DNA of 64,000 nt, taken from positions 6,436,912 through 6,500,911 of the forward strand of contig NC_087385.1 in NCBI RefSeq assembly GCF_963675165.1, read 5' to 3'. Under the pieces are notes generated by a model. The model was not told the DNA's origin. It ran no database searches and saw only the letters and a program-made list of their open reading frames with translations. Below are positions 28,046-38,000 of this stretch, in pieces; within the stretch, counting starts at the first letter, position 1; every line of letters starts with the position of its first letter. The position numbers were made by a program, and so were the translations under genes. Origin of the DNA: Halichondria panicea. Its lineage: Eukaryota; Porifera; Demospongiae; Suberitida; Halichondriidae.

Positions 28046-29004
28046 CGAAGGAGACATGCAGCTCTTCCTTCAGACTAGCCATCAGATTCGTGTCCTATTG
28101 GGAGAGGAGGGTAACATTGTCATTTAGACTATGTGTGGACACTTTCAATGTCATGATGTTATGACAAATATGCGAGGAAAACTTTTGTTAATAGATTGGT
28201 AGTGTAGAAGGAATTCGGTTGCTGGGATAATTCGGCTACACAATACAATAATTACACCACAGCTCCACTGGGAAATTAAAAGCAATTACCAATGTGACCA
28301 ATATATGTAATTCTAAACCATAGACATGACTCACAGTACACCTATGGACATATGTCGACAACATACACGTTACATAATCACAGCTAGAATTGGAATGTCT
28401 CTACTTCCCGTCTCCCATGGCTACAGGAACACCACGTACTCACTTTATACGGTACTTTCAACCTATTCACATACCGTATAGCGGGTAATTTTCGTGGAGC
28501 AAAATATTCGTGGTTTTTGTGGTTGGAGGTCTGACCACGAATATTTTACCCACGAATGAAGCGACCTTGCCTACCTTTACCTGCAGTGCAAGCAGCTACC
28601 ACGAAAATATTACCCACGAAATGAATATTGCTGAAACACGTACAGACTACAGTGGTTCCTCCATGTAGGAACAGTTTGTTGCTGTCCTGAGCTGCTTGGA
28701 ATCCAAGCTGATAAGCTCAAAGAAGGTGGTCATATTGGAGAGACCCACTCGAGGAGGTTGCTGGAGGAATGAGAATGTACGTGAGAGTGCACGAGCGCGC
28801 ATGGAGGGTACTCTCTACTGGGGCTTGAAGTTACATTCATGGCCATGCATGCATTACACCAAACGTGTACACTTACCAGCTTGCCTATATCACTTTAATC
28901 ATGTACATCATACTGAATTATGAATTATAGTTCCAGCTCTGGTTCCAGCTCTCCTACAACATGCAGGCGAAACTCAAAGAGTGGGAAATGATCGACAATG
29001 ATTA
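28046..29004. other. Spacer between duplicate blocks with exon-like fragments
   Basis: Unlike either block copy. Three stretches look like orphan exons: 28046-28100 on the minus strand after a good acceptor (reads DTNLMASLKEELHVSFEQA), 28671-28776 on the plus strand (acceptor TGTAG, reads EQFVAVLSCLESKL..., then a GT donor), and 28932-29010 on the plus strand (acceptor ATAG, reads FQLWFQLSYNMQAKLKEWE). They may be remnants of one broken gene; I cannot link them into a complete frame. A MITE family 1 copy lies between them. Confidence 0.4.
28472..28625 (+). repeat. MITE family 1 copy
   Basis: Starts TACCGTATAGCGGGTAATTT and folds back on internal complementary segments (TATTCGTGG ... CCACGAATA; TTCGTGG ... 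CCACGAAA). The right terminus is degenerate. Central sequence GCGACCTTGCCTACCTTTAC is shared, inverted, with the copy at 33458. Confidence 0.8.
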
Positions 29005-29080
29005 TTCCTGGGTGGCCAAGTGGTTAAAGCGCCATGCTCAAGATCTGGAGGTTGCGAGTTCGAGTCCCATTAGTAGCAGA
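29005..29080 (+). repeat. tRNA-Leu-derived SINE-like fragment
   Basis: Contains an A box (TGGCCAAGTGGTTAAAGCG) and a B box (GAGTTCGAGTCCC), with an anticodon-loop-like CTCAAGA as in tRNA-Leu(CAA). Acceptor and T stems do not pair, so it is not a working tRNA. It is best read as the promoter head of a SINE or as a tRNA pseudogene. Confidence 0.6.
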
Positions 29081-29389
29081 AAGTTTGTCGGTTTATGTCA
29101 CTCAAGATAATACCATAGCAAAGGCTTGTTCGAATTGTGTGCCAAAACCGAAGGATCATGAGTAATGTGCATCATCATATCCTTCAATTCCTTACAGCCG
29201 GACCCTCCTCACGGTAAACGTGTTGTGAGTAAGGTTCATCGGTCGAAGTACTATAATAACAAAAATCAATTGCTGCACACATCACTTATCTTTTTTTACT
29301 GCGCTATATAAGGACAAGAATTTAATCTCTTTCATTATAATCTTGCAATTAAAAGTAACCCTATCTGTTAACCTCCTCTGCTAGTCCAA

Positions 29390-29500
29390 GATTAGGCCGC
29401 CTGCATGCAGCTGCCAGCAATGTTCATAATTAATCTTATGTTTTATGTATGTAGCTTTGACACATCCACCGATTGATCAGCATCCACGGTGCTTTCGCTG
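29390..29500 (+). repeat. Partial copy of the repeat found in PSMD1 intron 21
   Basis: The segment around TATGTAGCTTTGACACATCC ... CACGGTGCTTTC resembles 48375-48425 (TATGTAGCTTTGGCACCTCC ... CGCGGTGCTTTC). Only this end of the element is recognisable here, at the left edge of duplication copy 2. Confidence 0.55.
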
Positions 29501-29725
29501 TCAAAGAGGGGTGGGGCTGGTCTGCAGCAGCTTAGATAGAAGAACTGTTCTATCTCTTTTATAGTTCTGATCCAGCCACTCGCCGATGTAGAAACACATG
29601 TAAAGCTAGATCTAGATCTACTGGATCAACCAATATTCACATACATGAAGATGTATTCACAACAACAACGTATTAGAGTAGTCTGACTATTGTGCTGAAA
29701 GTTATCGGATATGTAGTCCCTGAAT

Positions 29726-31944
29726 CTAGGGAGCATGAGTTACATTCAAATTCAACTCAGACATGTGAATGTAGCCATTTTTGGTACTTTGAGTGCTTGG
29801 ACCATTCTGACTCTGTACAACGGGAGGTATTTGAATATAGCCGACATCTTTAGCACTTGTAGTATGATTGTCAGCATAACTGTTGTTGCTTGGAGACACA
29901 GAGGTATCATTCTGTTGCTCAACGTTATTAATCGATTCATTACTTGTATAGGTAAGAGCTTCAATGTAACCTCCTTCAACTTTATCCTTTCTGAGGGAGG
30001 GTATCATTCTCTCCACACTCCTGTCTGTTGAATGTCCAAGATCATGATCTGCTCCTGCTGATATCATGCTGCTTGTGGACTTATTTCCTTCAGAATGTGT
30101 CATGCATTCTCCATCATTATAAGCAAGTGCAGTTATGTAAGAGGAAGGATCGATACTTGTATCAGTAGCTTGTTCAATGCACACCTCAGGCTCTGAGAAA
30201 GTAAACGTTGGGGCAGCCGCAAGAGTATGTTGTATTTCTGATTCTATGGCTGAGTCGATAGTGCCGTCATCACTTTGAGTGTCACTCAGAGCTAGTTCCG
30301 CTGACTTGAAATGGAATGGGTCGATAACGCTAATCGCTGAAGGATATTTTTTAGCAAATGTCATGTCCAAAAATACATCCGATATGCACTCGTACACCTA
30401 CATGAGTGTGTGGGGAGTTGTCCGCAATTCGTGAGTATATACTTTGATGCATTAAGTGTCATCAAAGTCATATAAAAAGAAGAGGGCATGCAACTCATTA
30501 TCTAGTACACTAGCGTGCAGAATTCAAATGTGGGCGGATGAAAATGTGAATTTGCATAAAGTGCTAAAAATAGAAATTTCTAGCATATTTGTGCACATCA
30601 TCCGCCCACGCTGTTTTACTGTTGCGCTTGCATGCATGCTGCCCTCTCTTCTTTTATACGCCTTTGGTGTCATAAATTGCAACTATGAATAACAGTTAAT
30701 TACCTTAGTGTCATACTTGTGCAACCCATAGCCAGTTCTTCGATTATTTAACAGCCTGTATGAGAGCAACAATTAATGTAGAATGATACGTGCAGTGCAC
30801 TCACTTGTTCTTCCTCCATCGCTTCACAGTAATAGAAATGCACATTAATAAAGAGAAAGAAAGAAGAAAAAAGGGTGCAAGTAGCAAAAGTCCCATTATG
30901 TGTAAGCTGTGACTTTGAGGCATGTTGTTTGGTGGTGTAGAAGCTACAGAACTCCCAAAGCTAGTCGTAGGAGCTGCAGAACTTACAAAGTTAGTCGTAG
31001 AAGCTGCAGAACTGCCAAAGCTAGTCGTAGGAGCTGCAGAACTTACAAAGTTAGTCGTACTTAAGCTTGTGGACAGAACAGTAGCATAGCTCAGATGATT
31101 TTCTGTAATTGTTGTGTAGATTTCTAGCATGTGGGAGCTAGAGCTGATGATGCTAGTTAATGTGGGGCTGCTGCTCAAGGTAAACGTATTTGTTGGAACG
31201 GCTTTCTGGCTCCTCTCTGGAAGGCTGAATGTTACATTCACTGGAGGTGAGCAGTTTTCTTCGGGTAAAGTTGGACTAAAGTTGTATTTTACAGTGTCAA
31301 TATTAAGATCTTGGTATACGGCCTCATAGCAACCAAATGTAGTGCATTTTACATTCCCTGATAGCTGCTGTGGTATCATTCTCATAGCATTGTTACCAAC
31401 TTTGTATATAGTGAAGGTAGATGATACCTGCATGAGTGTAAGCTTAAAAGAGAGCCAGCATGATGCACATACACATTTGCAGCAATGCATGCATACCTCA
31501 TAATGTGTCTCATTTGAGCAGTTGAATCTAATGTAGGCATCAAAATCAACTTCAGAATTAAAGTTCTCTGCCAGAAACGTCCCTTGAAGAAAAAATCCTC
31601 CCTCTCCCTCTTGACACGATATCTCAATGCGACTATTCCAATCAGAAAATCCTACATGGTATAGATGCATTAATGCTATGCAAATATTTTGCTAGGTAAG
31701 TTTGTTCATCTAAATAGACCAGACAGAGTAGTCATGGACAGATATATCTAACTATAGCTAGCTGATTGCATGTGCTGTGTAGTCATGGACAGATATATCT
31801 AGCTAGCTGATTGCATGTGCTGTGTACCTCACCTTCTAAATCTATTGCATTCTCACATTCCTGAATTTGGGAATGAACACTCATTGTCATTATCATGAGC
31901 AGACACACAGCACTAGGTACTAACTGAGCAGGATTCATTTTCAT
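29726..31944 (-). CDS. Single-pass receptor-like membrane protein, paralogue 2
   Basis: Same five-exon structure as paralogue 1: 31833-31944 (or start at 31938), 31497-31651, 30805-31427, 30704-30755, 29726-30397; 535-537 residues. Signal peptide, about 150-residue ectodomain, short Ser/Thr stalk with four 10-residue repeats, transmembrane helix near residues 263-287, stop-transfer KRWRKNK, and a tail of about 245 residues. The tail is almost identical to paralogue 1 but lacks three residues near FAKKYPSA and ends differently: NGYIHMSELN creates a YxxM motif. The ectodomain differs much more, including DWNSR for DWNSC, which leaves an odd Cys, and a longer membrane-distal linker (NVTFSLPERSQK). 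Intron 4 carries an inserted inverted-repeat element absent from paralogue 1. Function unknown; probably an immune-type or self-recognition receptor by architecture only. Confidence 0.8.
30455..30672. repeat. Inverted-repeat element inserted in receptor paralogue 2 intron 4
   Basis: Outer arms (TCATCAAAGTCATATAAAAA ... CTTTTATACGCCTTTGGTG) and inner arms (GTGGGCGGATGA at 30530-30541; TCATCCGCCCAC at 30598-30609) are complementary. The matching intron of paralogue 1 is only 87 bases and lacks it, so insertion followed the duplication, or the element was lost from copy 1. Confidence 0.85.
30936..31059. repeat. In-frame 30-base stalk repeat (4 copies)
   Basis: Four units of the same 30-base repeat as in paralogue 1, coding TTSFGSSAAP and TTNFVSSAAP type decapeptides. 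Confidence 0.9.
31730..31825. repeat. Two-copy tandem repeat, receptor paralogue 2 intron 1
   Basis: A segment starting AGTCATGGACAGATATATCT is repeated directly, the second copy about six bases shorter. Not seen in paralogue 1. Confidence 0.85.
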
Positions 31945-32342
31945 GTCAGAGCTTGCAACAATTTGTAATACTTCAGTACTTTATCTTTTTGTCCACAGCT
32001 GACTTTTTATGCAAATGTACTTGATGCGATGAGGGGTGGGGCTGTTTGGGAATTTCCCTTTGATGTATACATGCACTGCAGTTAACTCACAGCCGATCGA
32101 CCAGCTTCAAACTACAAGACTGCCAAAAGAATATAGGTAAGTAAGCTAAGTGCTGTACCTGAATTATGTTGCTGGGACGATTTATTCTGTGTTGTCATGC
32201 ATTGGGGATCGATATGGTACGACAATGTACATTGTAGTCTCATTTATCAGCGCTTGCCCACTCACCCCCCGGCCCTCGGCCCCGTGGTTGAGGAGGGCGG
32301 CTGATCAATCAGACTATCGGTAACCGCTGTTAGCACTTTCAT

Positions 32343-32439
32343 TTACTTAGGTTTTTTGTGGGTAAAATTTTCGTCGAGGTCAGCTTGCCCACAAAAATAA
32401 AAATTTTTTTTACCCCACGAAATTCGCTGCTATACAGTA
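32343..32439. repeat. Degenerate MITE family 1 copy
   Basis: Short foldback with TTGTGGGTAAAATTTTCGTC at one side and TACCCCACGAAATTCGCTGC at the other, ending in TATACAGTA like other family 1 termini. Confidence 0.65.
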
Positions 32440-32918
32440 GATATATTATGGGACTATCTGGTTGTTAGCATTTTCTCACATAGAATAGCGAAACATAATA
32501 AAATTATTATTGATAATTATTCAACTCATTGACTAGCATAAGTGCCCAATAGACACCTTGGCTATGTTTATTAGTGTAAGGTACTCCTCTTCCTAAAGTG
32601 TACAATTCTGTTCTAATAGTTAGAATAGTTAGGATGGTTATGTCGTTCAAGCATTACCAACTATTCAACACAATGTGCAATGTGGACCATCTGCCTCTTT
32701 GTGGGGGTATGACTTTAGACTGGCGGAGGTTGGACACGCGTCATCGTTTATGGTTAGGGTATTGTGTTTCGCCCCCGCGATATTTATGGAGTATTATCGC
32801 TATGTTTTTAATGTAGCATCAGACAAGTTGTACTGGAGTTTTCTTGTGTCAATTTTTAGCATGGATAAACCCGGGAATCTTCAACTGAGGGCTCTATCCA
32901 ATTAAAGAAAGGTAGGGG

Positions 32919-33078
32919 CAGGGCCAGACGAAAAGAAATTTTGAAAAAAGTCAATCCGGTTGGAGCTAGCCTCCTGTTTATCAGAAGATTAAACGTATTT
33001 TTAGATACTTACCGTCTACTCTTAGCTTTTACTCGCCCGTATGAAGTTTTACAACAAATATCTCTTCGTCTGGCCCTC
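32919..33078. repeat. MITE family 2 (terminal repeat with AGGGCCAGACGAA)
   Basis: AGGGCCAGACGAA at the left end is matched inverted by TTCGTCTGGCCCT at the right. The flanks AAAGGTAG and GAAGGTAC may keep a target-site duplication. Confidence 0.7.
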
Positions 33079-33457
33079 TGGAAGGTACTTAGCTACATAT
33101 AGATACCAATAAAGCTTGCTGAAAGTACTTACTGCTCTTATACATTGACGCAAAAAATAGTCTATATACTTGCGGTTTTGATGCCCACTTTTCTCATTCA
33201 TACATCTTCATAATTATGGCATTCTTACACAAAACAATAGCAATAGAGTTGATAATCATACAATATAAGTACAGCAGACTTCTTTGAACCTGCAAGAGAG
33301 AAAAAGCTGACAGAATTAAACTCATAAATATTCATGAGTGATCACAATACCCTAACCTTATGTAACATTCCTAAGGTTTTTGTTCACGTTACCATAGGTA
33401 AAAAAAGTTATTGCTATATCTGACTTTACTGAGCTTATAACTTATGGTAAACTAAAG

Positions 33458-33671
33458 TACCGTATAGCGGGTAATTTTCGGGGGATAAAATATTCGTGGT
33501 TTAGCAACATTGAGATTTTTCGTGGGTAATATTTTCGTAGTTGACGGGAGCTTGCACTACAGGTAAAGGTAGGCAAGGTCGCTTCATTCGTGGGTAAAAT
33601 ATTCGTGGTCAGACCTTCAACCACGAAAATCACAAATATTTTGCCCCACGAAAATTACCCTCTATACTGTA
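33458..33671. repeat. Complete MITE family 1 element (214 bases)
   Basis: Left end TACCGTATAGCGGGTAATTT and right end AATTACCCTCTATACTGTA are imperfect inverted copies. Internal arms repeat TAAAATATTCGTGG in both orientations. It is the best-preserved copy in this window and lacks coding capacity. Confidence 0.9.
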
Positions 33672-34042
33672 CTGAACTTCCATTACTTCACTGGGTAGAG
33701 GGCAAAGCTGTAGCCAGCATAGTTATTACATCACATTTAGCTACTCAACAGTTGCCCATTAAAGGGAGTCCTCTTCACATCTCAGTGGTTTGCTTACTAT
33801 ATAGATTGGTATTCAGAACAATGTTCGCTGTTTGGCATTGCATTGCATTAAAGAAATATCTGATGGTTACATGCGTTTAATTTCCATCAGCTCATAATGT
33901 AACCAAGCATATAATCATATTTACAGGTATGCACTGACGGGGCTGGAAAGCATTGAGACACCAATGAGACACTGAGCGAGAACATGGTTACCATTGCACA
34001 GTGCAAGGAAATCCTCTTCGTACGAGCAGCTGTCTGTTGTGC

Positions 34043-34050
34043 TATAAAGG
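34043..34050 (+). promoter_or_regulatory. TATA box of secreted protein 2
   Basis: TATAAAGG 109 bases upstream of the ATG at 34160, inside a promoter block nearly identical to that of secreted protein 1. Confidence 0.7.
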
Positions 34051-34159
34051 ATGTCAAGATTGAGAGGCAAATCAGTTCACTCTTCAAGCCTTCAGCAGCA
34101 AAAACAACCCTCCTCATCGATCAACTCTACTCTCACTGAGCAAATAACAACAACTAACA

Positions 34160-34872
34160 ATGTCCGCCTTTAAAGCCGTTGCCTGTGTCGTCTTCCTCCT
34201 GGTTATCAGTGCATCTCACTCGAGATCCATGACTACAACAACGCAGATTCCGGACATGACTTCAACAATGCCTGCTCTGGACCTGTGCAGTGATGCAGAC
34301 TACAAAGAGCGTGTGAGCAACCATACCTGTACATCTAGCAAACACACATATCTGTTATTATGTATTTCTAAGTTAAGTTTCTGCAGTACATTCTAATAAC
34401 TATGCTCGTAATGCAGGTTGTTCGTCCCACCTACATTGAGAGCTCTCACTTCCTTTCTCTCCTGAACACCACCGAGACCCAAATAAAACAGCTGGATGAT
34501 CTGAACGTGACTCGTGGTGTGTGTAGGGTACTGGCTGCTCACGAGACCGCCACGAGGGTGGGAAGAAATACTATGTTCCAAAAGAAAGTGCGAACTGACT
34601 CCATTTTGGTTAGTTTTCAAACGCACTTAACTGGTGGTCATGATACATGTATATAATTATTCTACTTTCTTTAATCATAGGTACAATTTTTTATTGGAGG
34701 CCCTCACAACAACTCTACTGAACATTTTGATCCTAGTTTTGAAGCTTCCCTGGACTATCTCCGAAAATATTGCCTGTACAAGTTTGGTAACGAATATAAT
34801 GCTTTGTACAACTTCATGAGAGTACTGGAGGACCTAGACGGTTGCCCAACGACGGAAGAAACAGATGCATGA
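34160..34872 (+). CDS. Small secreted protein, paralogue 2 (family not recognised)
   Basis: Three exons in phase (34160-34312, 34417-34608, 34681-34872) give 178 residues. The signal peptide is identical to paralogue 1. The mature N-terminus is longer and Thr/Met-rich (MTTTTQIPDMTSTMPALDLC), with a Cys in DLCSDAD; the core exon is nearly the same (KQLDDLNVTRGVCRVLAAHE), and the C-terminus (YKFGNEYNALYNFMRVLEDL, then DGCP) diverges. Four Cys in the mature chain could form two disulfides; an NNST sequence is a possible glycosylation site. Divergently placed from receptor paralogue 2, as in copy 1. It is most likely an extracellular signal or binding protein, but no homology supports a named function. 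Confidence 0.8.
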
Positions 34873-35005
34873 ATAGAGAGACACTATATAAACTATAATA
34901 GTCATAGATTATAATCATAGCCTCATTGTCATTATAATTGTATCTACCCAATTTTGAATTACAATGAAAAGAATATTGTACATTTAACACACCACAAGAG
35001 AATAC

Positions 35006-38000
35006 TCAAAAACCATCTATAAAATCTTCTAATAGTCCGTCAGTTTCAGTTTTATTGTTAACAGTTTTGACTTGCTTACTAAGACGTTCACCATTGGAAT
35101 AGTTTATTGTCTTTGAGGCAGCTGGTTGTGTACTTATGTTGTTAATGTCTTCTCCACCGGAGACCCTATGAGGAGTAGCGAGAACTGTCCTTGAATAACC
35201 CGCCTCTATGAGGGTGTGGCTAAGGGAGGCGGAGTCAAGTATCCGCTGTGAACTGGTTGAGATTTTGTTGAGTTGTTCACATGCTAGGGGGTCATTGTTA
35301 AGTTCAAGTTGAGAGTCATTTAGGTCAACTGCAATGTCTGTGTTTTGCTCTTGTATTGTTCTCTGATTATTTGCCACATCTGCAAGTGCTAGTGATGACG
35401 AGAGCTTTGGGGTGGAGTCAGCCTCATATCCAGGGCTACCTATGCCTGCTACTAGTACAGCTTCTGTTCTCAGAGTAGGCGTATTGTCGGGGGTTTTGCT
35501 ATCGTCTCGTCTAGTTAGGTCCATTCCTGCTGACCCCATTTCTTCAGAATCTTCTGACTTTGTACTCTGGGCACGATGTAAACCAGCATGGGCATCATAC
35601 GATTGAGTTTGTAAAGCTTTTCCCGGAGATACATAGTTCATAGAAACTTGCTCGGTTGACTTTGGACTTGAAGATAGGACATCTTCTGGTATTGAAGAGA
35701 ACAAAGTGCCTAGTGGCTTCTTGGTCGCATTCACGGGATAGTGACGACCACTGAGGTCACTCTGCATCGTCGGATACTGCTGTGTAGCAGCTGAGACTCC
35801 ACTCGTGGCATCAGTCTGTTCAAACCTCCCATAGAAAGATTGCTCGGTGTCTTGTATCTGCACTGGCGACAATGGTCTGCTCCCACTGCCTTCCTCCGAT
35901 TGTTGGAAAGACATGGCCGAAGATACAGATGTACTGTACTCTTCACTCTCAGCTGTGAAGCTTATTTGAGGAGTAGAGGAGGTGCTGGGTCTCTCTCTGG
36001 CTGTCCCTGTTCCGATGGGTACTGTCACGGGGGTACCAACGGGGAGGGGGGAATGGGTGGGTGTGGTCGGCAGGGAAGAGTTACGTGGTTTGTCAGATTG
36101 GGTGCTCCTGTAGTGGCAGAAAGATAACGATAAGCACATCATTTGATAATGGTTTCAAGTCAATAATACTCTCCAAGCAGTCTGTCAAGTTACTGTATAG
36201 CTACACTGCATGATGGCACACGTGCCCTAATGACCGCTTAGTTAATTCTACACTCAAGCTACACTTCATACAAATACAATATTGTACATGTGATGACTCA
36301 CAGCTCTGTGATGATTCTCTCGAGGATGTACTTGATGTTGGGCAGTGTTCTCTTCAGCATAGACTTGGACATTCCATAGCCACAGTGCTGACGAATCTAC
36401 AACATCAGCATAGTGCAGAATGATAACATTAAGCTACTGTTGAGTCATTACACAATACAGTAGTAGAGCCTAAGATCCTTACTACTGTGGTTAATGTACA
36501 TCTTAACATAATTATACATGCAGACAAGCAACTTGTTGACCTAATTAAAATCCACATGCACTATGGGCTGTGCAAATAAGTTACTCTGTAAGTGCATGTG
36601 AGAGTGTGCACCTGGGCAATGTTCTTATTCAGTAAGTGCACAGCATAGTGGAACAAGGCTCTCTCCACACTCTTCAGATACAGAGGGAACCTATGGAGGA
36701 AGTTTGAAACAATAATACAGTGGACATGTACATGAACATACTTGACATAGCATTTATGTGCAATGCACATTGTGTATGCTAAACTACAGACCAATTTTAT
36801 GGAACACATATCAACCATGACTTAGTATCCATTGTGTATGCTAAACTACAGACCAATTTTATGGAACACATATCAACCATGACTTAATTAGTGTCCATTG
36901 CAGTGTCCGTGCAATACAGTGTATATTTACATAACTTACTCTCTGATATCATCGATAATAGCCTCGTTGGAGATGTAGTCGCAGATGTGAGAGCGAGATC
37001 CATTCGGGCGTATCTCGTACTGCAAAGGCACGAGCAGGATCTGGGCAAGATGATGCACGAGATGAGCCACATATCCCAGTGCCACTCCAGGCTGCTCCAC
37101 ATTGCTCGGCTCTGGAGGGGAGGGAAAGGGGGACATGTCAGGGCTGCATTTGGAGGGGGGGAAAGGGCAATTGCCCCCTAGCAGATTCAAATTAAAATCT
37201 GGCAGATTTATTAATTATTGTACTATGATAAACTTTGGGAAGATTAGCGGAGACCAAGTGGAGACTAGAGTCCGCTCTGTAACTAGACTTCTGACAATCA
37301 AAATTCAATGATTTTATGATATTCTGAAAGCTTAGAAGGAGCCCGTTCAGATGGTACACTCAATTCTGAATTTGGAACAGACCATAATTTTCAACTTTCG
37401 GAAAAGTCCATGGGCTATAATAGCCCATGGTATTTTGCCCAAGAACAGGCCGAAAATAGACTTTTGATTTTAAGACACAATCTTAACAAGCTCATTGTTA
37501 GCTTTCAAAAAATCATAAAATTAATGTTATAGGACCAATGGAACTAAAGTTATGGCCACTCAATCATTATGCATATTTCTTTGAGAGTACTAGATTCGGC
37601 TTTGTAACTAAAGTTCTGGCTATCAAAACTCAAAGGAGATGGTTTGCTCAATTCTCAAATTTGGAACGTGCCGTAATTTCCAAAAGACCATGGGCTATAG
37701 CCCAAGCCTATTGTTACATGTACATAAGTGTGCTTACGGTCTAACTGGTCTGAGTTTTGCAGGATGACGTTACAGATGGTGAACTTGTCTTTGAGATCTG
37801 TTATGAAGAAAGTAAAAGCAGCCTCAACAATCATATTCTTCTGCCGCAGGAGCTGGTTCCTCTTGGCCCTCACCAACATGTCCCTGGAGACAGAGGGTGG
37901 TCAGTACATGTAGCTAACTAGTGGTAAAGTAACTGGCAACAAACGTGTGGATTAAGTTCATTAGAGCAAAAATCCTTCGTTGTGAAGGTGAGCTGCTGAC

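Larger units (their letters stand above)
31945..34159. promoter_or_regulatory. Divergent region between receptor paralogue 2 and secreted protein 2
   Basis: 2.2 kb, against 0.95 kb in copy 1. Homologous to copy 1 near both genes, but expanded in the middle by three small inverted-repeat elements and unrelated AT-rich sequence. No supported coding frame; the open frames near 32600-32905 lack splice signals and family features. Confidence 0.5.
29498..35200. repeat. Segmental duplication, copy 2 (5.7 kb)
   Basis: Right-hand copy of the receptor/secreted-protein/UVRAG-3'-end block. It is continuous with the full UVRAG gene, so the UVRAG portion here is the original and copy 1 carries the truncated one. 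Extra length comes mostly from inserted small inverted-repeat elements (30455-30672, 32343-32439, 32919-33078, 33458-33671). Confidence 0.85.

Noticed and set aside
29005-29080. Functional tRNA-Leu gene
   Set aside because: A and B boxes are present, but the acceptor stem and T stem do not pair and the anticodon stem is broken.
32598-32905. Two short forward frames of 72 and 76 codons between receptor paralogue 2 and secreted protein 2
   Set aside because: No splice signals, no signal peptide and no family likeness; the region is rich in inserted repeats and is absent from copy 1.
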